Below are positions 25,488 to 33,841 of a DNA stretch of 64,000 nucleotides, piece by piece; positions within the stretch are counted from its first letter, which is position 1; each line of letters starts with the position of its first letter. The stretch lies in the NCBI RefSeq assembly GCF_037974265.1, contig NZ_CP150233.1, positions 2,914,001 through 2,978,000 of the forward strand, written 5' to 3'. The translations under genes were made by a program, and so were the position numbers. The notes under the pieces are model-generated. The model ran no database searches and was not told the origin of the DNA. It saw only the letters and a program-made list of their open reading frames with translations. The stretch is from Paenibacillus sp. FSL R5-0623 (GTDB lineage: Bacteria > Bacillota > Bacilli > Paenibacillales > Paenibacillaceae).

Positions 25488-26258
25488 ATGGAGATTTGTT
25501 CTGTGAAACAGATCAGTAAAATCTACAAAGGCATCGTATCTTATGAAGCGTTATCAGGAATTGACCTCAGTATTCAGGAAGGTGAGTTTGTTGGCATCAT
25601 GGGACCATCGGGTAGTGGCAAAACAACACTGCTGAACATGATCTCAACCATTGATCATCCAACATCAGGCGAATTGCGGATTGCAGGGAAGAATCCGTTT
25701 GAATTGAATCAGGACGAACTCGCGCTGTTCCGGCGCAAAGAGCTTGGTTTCGTTTTTCAATCGTTCAATCTGTTAAATACCCTGACAGTCAAGGAAAACA
25801 TTGTGCTGCCACTGACTCTTGACGGTGTTTCGCTAGCAGAGATGAACACACGTGTGGAACAGCTGGCAAGCAAGCTCGGGATCGAAAGTATTCTGAACAA
25901 ACGGACATATGAGATATCAGGAGGACAGGCACAGCGTACGGCCATTGCCAGAGCGCTTATCCATTCCCCGAAGCTGATTCTGGCCGATGAGCCAACAGGC
26001 AACCTGGATTCGAAGGCGGCAAGAGATGTGATGGAGATTCTCGAAACGCGCAATCAGGAGGATCAGGCTACGATGCTGCTGGTCACTCATGATGCAGTAG
26101 CTGCAAGTTATTGCAGTCGGGTTGTCTTTATCAAGGATGGCAAACTGTATAATGAAATTCACTACGGCGATAATCGCGCAGCCTTTTACCAGAAGATTAT
26201 TAATGTATTATCCCTAATGGGAGGTTCAGGACATGAATTTTCGCCAGTTCGCCATTAA
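25488..26258 (+). CDS. Bce-type ABC transporter ATP-binding protein
   Basis: 256 residues, with Walker A GPSGSGKTT, signature ISGGQ and Walker B LILADEPTGNLD. It powers the permease encoded next and overlaps it by 26 bp. AAGGAG at 25473-25478 precedes the ATG. With the upstream regulator and kinase this makes the usual four-gene Bce module: flux through the transporter, driven by bacitracin-like or lantibiotic-like peptides, both removes the peptide from its lipid target and signals through the kinase. Which peptide cannot be read from the sequence. Confidence 0.92.
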   Translation: MEICSVKQISKIYKGIVSYEALSGIDLSIQEGEFVGIMGPSGSGKTTLLNMISTIDHPTSGELRIAGKNPFELNQDELALFRRKELGFVFQSFNLLNTLTVKENIVLPLTLDGVSLAEMNTRVEQLASKLGIESILNKRTYEISGGQAQRTAIARALIHSPKLILADEPTGNLDSKAARDVMEILETRNQEDQATMLLVTHDAVAASYCSRVVFIKDGKLYNEIHYGDNRAAFYQKIINVLSLMGGSGHEFSPVRH

Positions 26259-28191
26259 TAACGTTGTTCGCAACAAACGAATTTATCTGGCTCATTTTCT
26301 GAGCAGTACATTTTCCGTTATGATCTTTTTTACTTACGCATTGCTTCTGTTCCATCCCGATTTGAAAGCGGGGTTAAAGGGATCGAGTGGGACGGTAACG
26401 TTGCTTGCGAATCAAGGATTTATGATTGCAGAGATCATTATATTCATCTTTTCATTCCTTTTCCTGCTCTATTCCGTTGGTTCATTCCTGAAGACGCGCA
26501 AGAAGGAATTTGGTATTTTCCTGATCATTGGCATGACACGTAAACAGATGAACAGGCTTCTGTTTATGGAGAACATGTGTATCGGATTAGCTTCGATCAT
26601 TACCGGGATCGGACTCGGAATTATTTTCGGCAAATTGATCCTGCTGATCTGTGGCTCCATGCTGGCTGTTGAGAACAGCCTTCGATTCTATTTTCCACTG
26701 AAAGGCATTGCCCTGACGGCTGGTGCATTTCTGCTGCTGTTTGTTGTGATCGCGATGTCATCATCCTTGCTCATTCGCAAAGGAACTCTCATTGACCTTG
26801 TGAAATCAGAGGAAAAACCGAAACCGGAACCCAAAGCATCACGTCTACTCGCCTTGTTATCGGTATTGTTCATTGGCGGGGGCTATGCAGGAGTATTCAC
26901 TTTTGTATGGATAAGCTTCTCGTTTCCGTTATTACTCGCAAGTGTCGTGGTTGTTATTGCAGGTACGTACTTTTTGTTCACACAGCTCAGTGTATACATC
27001 ATTCGGGCACTGAAAAGAAATCCCAGGTTGTTTTTCCGTAAAACCAATCTGCTCTTCCTATCTGAACTTACCTATCGAATGAAAGATAACGCGATCATGT
27101 TTTTCATGGTAAGTATCATCTCGGCTTCTTCATTTACGGGAATTGGCACCATGCTTGCTATTGCTGACCCGGGGTTGTCGTCCATGTCGAATCCGTACGC
27201 ATTCAGTTATATGAATAACTGGGATACTCCCAACTCCGAGCGACATATTCGGCAAATTGAAGAAACGTTGATTGATCATGAAGTTCCCTATGTCAAAGGT
27301 AGCTATGCTCCGCTCTATGAAAATAATAATGGAAATATTATCAAGCTAAGTGATTATAATCGTTTGGCGAAGGCACTCGGGTATGAGGAACGCACGTTGA
27401 AACAGATCGATGAGTCATTTATGACACCAAGCAATTTGGCGGTTCGTAAGAAGTACCGTGATCAGGCCGAAAAAGGATTCTCAGGGACGGAGGTCAATCT
27501 GGAGATTGATAATCGGCGCGTACCTGTTCAGCTATCGACCCCCGGTACCGAGATTGTTATCCCTTTTCAAAATGAAATTAACCTCTACGTCGTAACTGAC
27601 GAATTGTTTGGGGAGATGAGACCAGCGTACAACGAGGAAGTGGGGATGCCTGAAGATTTCTATTCCATGCGAACGACCCAATTTATCGTAAAAGATTGGA
27701 TGAGTACACGCAGCTTCGCTCCTGAGTTAATCCAATCCATTCAAAATGATAGATCCGATCGAGGTTATTTCGAGACCAGCGCGCTTGTAGTGGACTGGCT
27801 TAATTCCAAACAAACAAACGGGATCATTCTGATCTTGAGCGGTCTGATTGGCATTGTTTTCTTCACCTTTGCAGCAAGCTTCACGTATTTCAGACTATAC
27901 GCAGATCTAGAACGCGATGAAGCGCAGTATCGCATGATTGGCAAAATGGGACTGAGTCGTCCCGAACTCCGCAAGATCGTAACAAGGCAGCTATTGCTTA
28001 TGTTCTTCCTGCCGATTCTGGTGGCGGTCATCCACAGTTCGGTTGCCTTTGTGGCGTTGCAGCAACTGGTTGATTTCTCGGTCTTCGGATACAGCCTGCG
28101 TATCTTCTTGGTGTTTGCTTCCATGCAGATCCTGTATTTTGCACTCGTGCGCTGGCGGTATCTGCGTCATATGTATTCCAAATTAGTCTAA
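26233..28191 (+). CDS. Bce-type ABC transporter permease
   Basis: 652 residues of the BceB family: hydrophobic segments near the N-terminus (about 18-40, 56-78), several more to about residue 305, a large extracellular domain (about 315-535) between membrane segments 7 and 8, and three C-terminal segments (LSGLIGIVFFTFAASFTYF, then two more). The FtsX-type loop KTRKKEFGIFLIIGMTRKQM is present. The extracellular domain is where peptide resistance transporters recognise their target. It overlaps the ATPase gene by 26 bp and is followed by a strong terminator. Confidence 0.9.
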   Translation: MNFRQFAINNVVRNKRIYLAHFLSSTFSVMIFFTYALLLFHPDLKAGLKGSSGTVTLLANQGFMIAEIIIFIFSFLFLLYSVGSFLKTRKKEFGIFLIIGMTRKQMNRLLFMENMCIGLASIITGIGLGIIFGKLILLICGSMLAVENSLRFYFPLKGIALTAGAFLLLFVVIAMSSSLLIRKGTLIDLVKSEEKPKPEPKASRLLALLSVLFIGGGYAGVFTFVWISFSFPLLLASVVVVIAGTYFLFTQLSVYIIRALKRNPRLFFRKTNLLFLSELTYRMKDNAIMFFMVSIISASSFTGIGTMLAIADPGLSSMSNPYAFSYMNNWDTPNSERHIRQIEETLIDHEVPYVKGSYAPLYENNNGNIIKLSDYNRLAKALGYEERTLKQIDESFMTPSNLAVRKKYRDQAEKGFSGTEVNLEIDNRRVPVQLSTPGTEIVIPFQNEINLYVVTDELFGEMRPAYNEEVGMPEDFYSMRTTQFIVKDWMSTRSFAPELIQSIQNDRSDRGYFETSALVVDWLNSKQTNGIILILSGLIGIVFFTFAASFTYFRLYADLERDEAQYRMIGKMGLSRPELRKIVTRQLLLMFFLPILVAVIHSSVAFVALQQLVDFSVFGYSLRIFLVFASMQILYFALVRWRYLRHMYSKLV

Positions 28192-28203
28192 AATAGCATG
28201 GCC

Positions 28204-28245
28204 CAACAGACACCGGACTCATCGCTCGGTGTCTGTTGACTTTTC
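28204..28245 (+). terminator. Rho-independent terminator after the Bce-type permease gene
   Basis: A perfect 12 bp stem, CAACAGACACCG with CGGTGTCTGTTG, around an 11-base loop, with a short T-run. Confidence 0.82.
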
Positions 28246-28272
28246 TATCCCAGGCACAGTACTATTTCGTTA

Positions 28273-28287
28273 GATACATATTGTATC
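28273..28287. promoter_or_regulatory. Inverted repeat GATACA-N3-TGTATC
   Basis: GATACATATTGTATC, with perfect 6 bp arms, 78 bp before the HpaB-like gene. Same element as at 17997-18011. Likely an operator for a shared but unlinked regulator. Confidence 0.6.
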
Positions 28288-28364
28288 ATTACATAGTTTC
28301 TCAAGCAGTTAGACGGATGGAGTTACAGAAATGTCAGGCCGGTGCCTGAGAGGGAGGACATATC

Positions 28365-29810
28365 ATGAGTATCACGATGTCTCGTGGACAAGCTTACATT
28401 CAACGTTTGAATGATGAGCGGAATGTATGGCTGGACGGAGAGCGTATCCAGGTAACTGGGCATCAGGCCTTTCAGGGAACACTTCAAACCATAGAAGGAT
28501 TGTTCAATCTGGTAGATGACCCGGAGACAAGGGAAACCGTGGCCTATTGGGATGAACAGACGGGAAGTTACGTGCATCGCTCTTTTCTTGTGCCTCGTTC
28601 AGTTCTTGACGTGAACAGCAGGGCGGATGCTTTTCGGTTATGGGCCGATCGGACGTATGGGGTGATGAGCCGACTGTCTGATTATGCCCGATCCCGCCTG
28701 ACGGGTTGGTATGCAACACGACATGAGATGACATCACATGACCCGACATTTGCAGACAAAATATCGGATTATTTTGCACAAGCCAAACGAAACGATGCAT
28801 TCCTGACAATTGTCCAGCGCGACCCGCAGATTAATCGGTCCTTGCCTGTTGGTGAAGATGAGGATGCCATGCTGCGAATTGTCAAAAGGAATACAGAGGG
28901 CGTTGTGATCCGCGGGGCCAAAATGGTGGCAACAGCTGCGCCTTATGCCGATGATATCATTGCTTATCCCGTTCAACGAATTCCAGGCCACCTGCCAGAG
29001 CTGGCCCATATGGTCATTGTAGCCGCGGACAGTCCGGGCTTGCACATGATGTGTCGTGAATCTTTTGCCACAAAAGATACAGATAAATCACATCCACTCA
29101 GTGCGCAGTATGATGAGATGGATTCTGTATTATTTTTTGACGATGTATTTGTGCCCTGGGAACGTGTATTACTGCACAATAACCCTGAAGCCGTATGGCA
29201 GATTCGCTGCAATACAGCTTCGGCCAGTCTGGCCTACCATCAGAGTGTCATTCGATTACACTCGAAACTGGAATTTATTACAGCCGTGACCTCATCCATT
29301 GCCAAGGAGATTGGGGTGGACTCTTTCCTGAATGTGCAGGAACAACTCGGAGAGCTGATCAGTCAGATACAGACCATCGAGGGACTGATTATTGCTGCTG
29401 AAGCACAGTCCAAACCGGACGCATTTGGCAACTGGCTGCCGGAATTCAAATATATTGAAACCGCACGTAATCTGGGCAATCGCTATTACCCCCGCGCGGT
29501 GGAGATTTTGAAGACCATTGCTGCGGGTGGTCTGATGCAGATTCCTTCGGGTACGTTTGAAATGAATGAAATGATGGGTTCCATGATAGGCAAATATCTT
29601 GGTGGAGTAACGATGCAAGCCCCGGAGAAGATTCGGCTCTTTCAACTCGCATGGGAGCTGACCGGAAGTCCACTCGGAGCAAGGCATGATCTATATGAAC
29701 GTTTCTACGCGGGTGATCCGGTGCGCAATCGGGCGAACCAATATGTGCAGTATGACAAGGAACGTTTATTCGGAAAAGTGAAGCCGTGGCTACGCTCGCT
29801 TAAGGACTGA
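28365..29810 (+). CDS. 4-hydroxyphenylacetate 3-monooxygenase, oxygenase component (HpaB-like)
   Basis: 481 residues of the two-component FADH2-dependent aromatic hydroxylase family (HpaB, PvcC). Seen: an N-terminal RGQAYIQRLNDERNVWLDG, a central GAKMVATAAPYADDI, and a VFFDDVFVPWERVLLH-type segment in the acyl-CoA-dehydrogenase-like fold. Such enzymes hydroxylate phenols ortho to an existing hydroxyl using reduced flavin supplied by a separate reductase (HpaC type). No such reductase is next to it, so it must borrow flavin from elsewhere in the genome. AGGGAGGACA at 28351-28360 sets the ATG. The GATACA operator in front suggests induction by a phenolic or other small molecule. Confidence 0.85.
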   Translation: MSITMSRGQAYIQRLNDERNVWLDGERIQVTGHQAFQGTLQTIEGLFNLVDDPETRETVAYWDEQTGSYVHRSFLVPRSVLDVNSRADAFRLWADRTYGVMSRLSDYARSRLTGWYATRHEMTSHDPTFADKISDYFAQAKRNDAFLTIVQRDPQINRSLPVGEDEDAMLRIVKRNTEGVVIRGAKMVATAAPYADDIIAYPVQRIPGHLPELAHMVIVAADSPGLHMMCRESFATKDTDKSHPLSAQYDEMDSVLFFDDVFVPWERVLLHNNPEAVWQIRCNTASASLAYHQSVIRLHSKLEFITAVTSSIAKEIGVDSFLNVQEQLGELISQIQTIEGLIIAAEAQSKPDAFGNWLPEFKYIETARNLGNRYYPRAVEILKTIAAGGLMQIPSGTFEMNEMMGSMIGKYLGGVTMQAPEKIRLFQLAWELTGSPLGARHDLYERFYAGDPVRNRANQYVQYDKERLFGKVKPWLRSLKD

Positions 29811-29882
29811 TCTGATGGTCAAATAAAATGGTCCGAATGAAGAATGAAAATCCTGAATGAAGAACGAAAAGCTTGAACGGTA

Positions 29883-29903
29883 AGCTGAAAACAGCTCTTT
29901 TTT
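29883..29903 (+). terminator. Probable terminator after the HpaB-like gene
   Basis: AGCTG-AAAA-CAGCT followed by C and six T's. A second small hairpin (GCCTTGGC-CTGA-GCCAGGGC) follows at 29911-29930. Confidence 0.6.
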
Positions 29904-29944
29904 AGTTACTGCCTTGGCCTGAGCCAGGGCTCTATTTCTATTTA

Positions 29945-29982
29945 TTTAGATTATCTTTAGAAATGATTTAGGTTGAATTAAG
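29945..29982 (+). promoter_or_regulatory. Four direct repeats at 11-bp intervals, candidate response-regulator site
   Basis: TTTAG occurs at 29945, 29956 and 29967, and TTAAG at 29978, each exactly 11 bp after the last, ending 62 bp before the response regulator gene. One repeat per helical turn is the binding geometry of OmpR/PhoB-type regulators. The most likely binder is the regulator encoded at 30045. Confidence 0.55.
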
Positions 29983-30044
29983 AGACGTAGTATATAGTAA
30001 TAATGTAGAGATAGGCATAGAGTATAGGAAATGAGAGGAATAAC

Positions 30045-30752
30045 ATGAGATACACCGTATTAATTGCAGATGACGAACCAGAGATTGTTGAACTGCTTCA
30101 ACTATATCTGGAGAAGGACTATACCATTAAGACTGCGGTGAATGGAGCCGAGGCGTTACAAACCATACGTTCAACACAGATCGATCTGGTCATACTCGAC
30201 ATCATGATGCCTGTAATGGATGGATTGCAGTTGATCAAACAGATCAGAGCCACACATCACATGCCTGTACTGTTCCTATCCGCTAAAAGTCAGGATCACG
30301 ATAAAATCCTTGGATTGGGACTTGGGGCAGATGATTATATAGCGAAGCCATTCAACCCGCTTGAGATTGTCGCCAGGGTAGAGGCGTTGCTCAGAAGAGT
30401 CAATCATTTTGATGCAACGGAGATCCCTGAAGCGAAAGAACAGAATCTGGTTTTAGGTGATCTGACGCTGGATCGATCCCAATGTATCCTTTTTCGTTCA
30501 GGAAGTCCTGTAACATTAACCTCTACAGAGTATAAAATTATGGAATTGTTGCTCGATCAACCTGGCCGAGTGTTCACCCGTAAAAAAATATACGAAGCGG
30601 TCTGGGGCGATTATTATGCGCACGAGGACAGCACGATTATGGTACATATCAGCAACATTCGGGAGAAGATTGAACGTGACTCCAGACAACCGGAATATCT
30701 CAAAACGATAAGGGGACTGGGATACAAAATTGAAGCGCCCATGGAAAGCTAG
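30045..30752 (+). CDS. OmpR-family response regulator
   Basis: 235 residues: a receiver domain with acidic pocket (IADDEPEIVELL), phospho-acceptor in LVILDIMMPVMDG and lysine in DYIAKPFNP, then a winged-helix domain ending KTIRGLGYKIE. It is coupled to the kinase, whose TTG start lies 23 bp before its stop. The 11-bp spaced direct repeats just upstream suggest autoregulation. The sensed stimulus is unknown; the transport gene downstream (AI-2E family) may be part of the response. Confidence 0.92.
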   Translation: MRYTVLIADDEPEIVELLQLYLEKDYTIKTAVNGAEALQTIRSTQIDLVILDIMMPVMDGLQLIKQIRATHHMPVLFLSAKSQDHDKILGLGLGADDYIAKPFNPLEIVARVEALLRRVNHFDATEIPEAKEQNLVLGDLTLDRSQCILFRSGSPVTLTSTEYKIMELLLDQPGRVFTRKKIYEAVWGDYYAHEDSTIMVHISNIREKIERDSRQPEYLKTIRGLGYKIEAPMES

Positions 30753-32187
30753 AGAAAAGCGACTGTTACAGACATCCCTGACACTGGACTTCTTGCTGTT
30801 CAACTTCTTTTTGCTGTTACTGGTTTTGATCGTGTACCTTATGGTTTCACTGGATGTCGTGGATTTTCGCATTTCGGATCAGGTGGTTGATCCAGATCTG
30901 AATGTTGAAGCCCACGTGTATGTAGCAGAGCTGGAGAACGAATTTTATTCCGATGGAGGTTCGGTGTCGAAAGGCAAAGACACAGAGATTCAACGTCTCA
31001 AGGATAGCGGCGGCTGGATTGAAATTCTGGATGCCAATCGCAACGTCATTCATCATGTGGGTGACAAGCAAGATGCGTTCACGCAATACAGTGAAGCCGA
31101 TCTGTATGATGGACTGGAAAATCGGAGTGACCAGGAATACTATTATTCGATCACTCCTCTCTCCACAGAAGGAGCGGCAGCGTATGTATTGCTCAAAATC
31201 CCGCGTGATCTGGTCAGCATAAGAATTAATGATAACCAGTTGATTACCAATCTGAAGCATCCATTATCCTTTTACATTATGATTGGCATCGGTTTGGTTT
31301 TATTGTTGATCTTTGTCTATAGCTATTGGGTCGCACGGAGAATCAAAAAACCACTCAGCATCCTCTCCTCGGGTCTTACGCAGATGATACAGGGGAATTA
31401 TAGTACACGGATGTCGATCTCGGCCGAGAGAGAATTTGTCCAGATTGGTGAGACCTTTAACTACATGGCGGACGTCATTGAGAACACCTCTGCAGAGAAA
31501 CGTTATGCGGAAGAGAGCAAGCAGCGACTGATTGTAGACTTATCCCATGATCTGAAGACACCGATAACATCTATACAGGGATATGCTCAGGCTTTGGTGG
31601 AAGGACGTGGAGAGGACAAGGACAGGCAGCAAAGATATCTGGGATACATCTATAACAAATCTGTTCAAGTTGCACGCATGATACAGAATATGCTGGAGCT
31701 GCTCAAGGTGGATTCGCCTGATTTCCACATGCAGATTGAGAGAAGAGAAATTGGAGAGTTCGTGCGCGAGATTATGGCAGATACGTATGGGGAGATTGAG
31801 CAGAAACAGTTTGTCCTTCATGTGCTTGTTCCTGAGGAAGAGATCTACGCAAGGTATGATCCGGAGCTGCTATCCAGAGTCATTCAGAATCTAATCACCA
31901 ATGCCTTATCGTATAATCCGCTCGGGACAGAACTGCGTGTGGAACTCATTCCGCTGGATACCCATGTGGTGATTGAAGTGGCAGATACCGGGGTGGGCAT
32001 ACCCCAAGAACTGTGGTCAACGATCTTTGACCCGTTTGTACGAGGGGATGAGGCGCGCACAGCGACAGGAGGTACGGGACTGGGATTGTCCATCGCACGG
32101 CGTAATACGGAGAAAATGGGCGGGCGGTTGATCCTTTCCGGGCGTGGACGTGAGACCACCGTGTTTACCATCCAGATTCCAAATTAA
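30730..32187 (+). CDS. Sensor histidine kinase with HAMP domain
   Basis: 485 residues from a TTG start at 30730, which overlaps the regulator by 23 bp. Membrane segments lie near residues 16-37 and 180-198, with an extracytoplasmic sensor of about 140 residues between. A HAMP linker (KKPLSILSSGLTQMIQGNY), a phospho-acceptor H in VDLSHDLKTPITSIQG, an N box NLITNALSYNP, and G boxes DTGVGIPQE and GTGLGLSIARR follow. The ribosome site before the TTG is weak, as is common for overlapping starts; no good alternative start lies upstream of the first membrane segment. Confidence 0.9.
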   Translation: MKRPWKAREKRLLQTSLTLDFLLFNFFLLLLVLIVYLMVSLDVVDFRISDQVVDPDLNVEAHVYVAELENEFYSDGGSVSKGKDTEIQRLKDSGGWIEILDANRNVIHHVGDKQDAFTQYSEADLYDGLENRSDQEYYYSITPLSTEGAAAYVLLKIPRDLVSIRINDNQLITNLKHPLSFYIMIGIGLVLLLIFVYSYWVARRIKKPLSILSSGLTQMIQGNYSTRMSISAEREFVQIGETFNYMADVIENTSAEKRYAEESKQRLIVDLSHDLKTPITSIQGYAQALVEGRGEDKDRQQRYLGYIYNKSVQVARMIQNMLELLKVDSPDFHMQIERREIGEFVREIMADTYGEIEQKQFVLHVLVPEEEIYARYDPELLSRVIQNLITNALSYNPLGTELRVELIPLDTHVVIEVADTGVGIPQELWSTIFDPFVRGDEARTATGGTGLGLSIARRNTEKMGGRLILSGRGRETTVFTIQIPN

Positions 32188-32223
32188 ATTAGAGAAGAAA
32201 TGTCCATGTGGAGGGGAAACGAC

Positions 32224-33303
32224 TTGTTAAAAACAAATTCATTTGTCAGGTTCAGTATCGCACTGGCGCTGATATTGGTTAATATCTATTTATTATCACG
32301 TGTGAGCTTCATCTTTCAGCCGCTCGTCACCATGATCACGGTGATCACCGTGCCGATGATGTTGTCGGTGTTCTTTTATTATCTGTTAAGGCCACTTGTG
32401 AATTATATGGAGAAAAAGAAAATCAATCGCACACTAAGTATTTTGCTAATCTACTTGGTTATTGCTATTCTGGGAGTGTTCTTCATCATTGGCTTATGGC
32501 CATCGTTACGTGAGCAACTGTTCAATCTGGTCGATAACGCACCGAATCTAATCAATTCATTAAGTGAACAGCTGAGAGAGCTGGAGCAGAATGGTGCCAT
32601 TCAAGCCTTGTTCCCCGAGGGCTCAACACCTTTCTCTCAGATTACGGAGTATATCAACAAAGGATTTAACTTTGTGACCAACTATGTAAGTGGATTTTTC
32701 TCACTCGTTTCCAGTTTTGCGATCATCTTGTTTACATTACCGATCCTATTGTTCTACATGCTGTTACAAGGTGAGAAATTTGGCCGTAAACTGGCACATA
32801 TTGCTCCAAAACGTTTCCAAAATGACAGCCGTGAAGTTGTGCTTGAGATTGATCAGGCCCTGAGTGGTTTTATTGTGGGCAGAGTCCTGGTAAATCTGGC
32901 GCTGGGTGTACTGATGTATATTGGTTTCCTGATTATTGGACTGCCGTACGCATTACTGCTCACAGTAATCGCGGTCATCATGAACTTTGTTCCGTTTATC
33001 GGAGCAATTGTGTCGTCTGTCCCTATTGTGATCATGGGTCTCGTGGTATCGCCATCCGTTGCCATCTGGTCTCTGATTATTATTCTTGTCGCTCAGCAGA
33101 TTCAGGACAACCTGGTTGCACCGTACGTATTTGGCAAAAAGCTCGATATTCACCCGCTTACGACGATTATTCTGGTCTTGGGTGCAGGGGACCTGGGTGG
33201 AATTATTGCCATCCTGATTATTATCCCGGTGTATATGATCGTTAAAATTCTTTTGGTTCGAATCTATACTATGTTCTTCAAGGACAAATGGCAGAATGCC
33301 TAG
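32224..33303 (+). CDS. AI-2E family membrane transporter
   Basis: About 359 residues of the AI-2E (TqsA/YdiK/PerM) family, with several hydrophobic segments at both ends, a soluble loop in the middle (about 100-150), and the FVPFIGAIVSSVPIVIMGLV and DNLVAPYVFGKKLDIHPL segments typical of the C-terminal half. Family members export autoinducer-2 or act as ion antiporters; which applies is unknown. GTGGAGGGG at 32208-32216 fits a TTG start at 32224 (8 bp); an ATG at 32200 is in frame but less well placed. It lies 36 bp after the kinase stop and 29 bp before the Asp23 gene, so it probably belongs to the same transcript. Confidence 0.82.
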   Translation: MLKTNSFVRFSIALALILVNIYLLSRVSFIFQPLVTMITVITVPMMLSVFFYYLLRPLVNYMEKKKINRTLSILLIYLVIAILGVFFIIGLWPSLREQLFNLVDNAPNLINSLSEQLRELEQNGAIQALFPEGSTPFSQITEYINKGFNFVTNYVSGFFSLVSSFAIILFTLPILLFYMLLQGEKFGRKLAHIAPKRFQNDSREVVLEIDQALSGFIVGRVLVNLALGVLMYIGFLIIGLPYALLLTVIAVIMNFVPFIGAIVSSVPIVIMGLVVSPSVAIWSLIIILVAQQIQDNLVAPYVFGKKLDIHPLTTIILVLGAGDLGGIIAILIIIPVYMIVKILLVRIYTMFFKDKWQNA

Positions 33304-33332
33304 CATGTAAATTATTCGAAGGAGTGGAGCAC

Positions 33333-33731
33333 ATGTCTGAAATTATAGAAAAACCATATAACGAACCTGAATATATTGCACCTCAATCTGTTCAAATGGG
33401 TACCATTCACATCTCGAACGATGTGCTGTCCAAGATTGTGGGGATGGCCGCGCAGAGCACGAATGGCGTATCCTCCATGTCTGTGGGGCTGACTGAAGGG
33501 ATTGCCAAGAGCATCAGCGGCAAGAGTCTGCAAAAAGGGATTGATGTGCATGTCAAAGACGATCAGGCGACCATCCAGCTGCGCATTAACATTCAATATG
33601 GCAACAAGATGCATGAGGTATGCCGTGAACTTCAACATAATGTTCAACAGGCCGTGGAGCAATTAGCGGGTGTTATGGTCAATGAAATTAAAGTGCAAGT
33701 CGTCGGCATATCCATGCAGGAGACGGTATAA
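33333..33731 (+). CDS. Asp23/Gls24 family envelope stress protein
   Basis: 132 residues. The central Asp23/Gls24 domain is shown by GTIHISNDVLSKIVGMAAQS and the later VKDDQATIQLRINIQYGNKM and VVGISMQ. Family members are cytoplasmic proteins linked to cell-envelope stress or general stress in Bacillota. AAGGAGTGG at 33319-33327 sets the ATG at 33333; the longer frame from 33288 has no ribosome site. It follows the AI-2E gene after 29 bp. Confidence 0.88.
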   Translation: MSEIIEKPYNEPEYIAPQSVQMGTIHISNDVLSKIVGMAAQSTNGVSSMSVGLTEGIAKSISGKSLQKGIDVHVKDDQATIQLRINIQYGNKMHEVCRELQHNVQQAVEQLAGVMVNEIKVQVVGISMQETV

Positions 33732-33790
33732 ACAAACGTAAGGATTAAACGAATGTAAGTATTGAACAAATGCAAGTGATATCGATTGGC

Positions 33791-33841
33791 AAAAAAACAG
33801 CACCTTCCCATTAGCAACTTAACTGGGAGGGTGCTGTTTTA
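33791..33841. terminator. Shared terminator of the Asp23 and AraC genes
   Basis: AACAGCACCTTCCCA pairs with TGGGAGGGTGCTGTT, flanked by an A-run on the left and T's on the right, so it can work in both directions. The AraC stop codon (33811-33813) lies in its loop. Confidence 0.85.
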
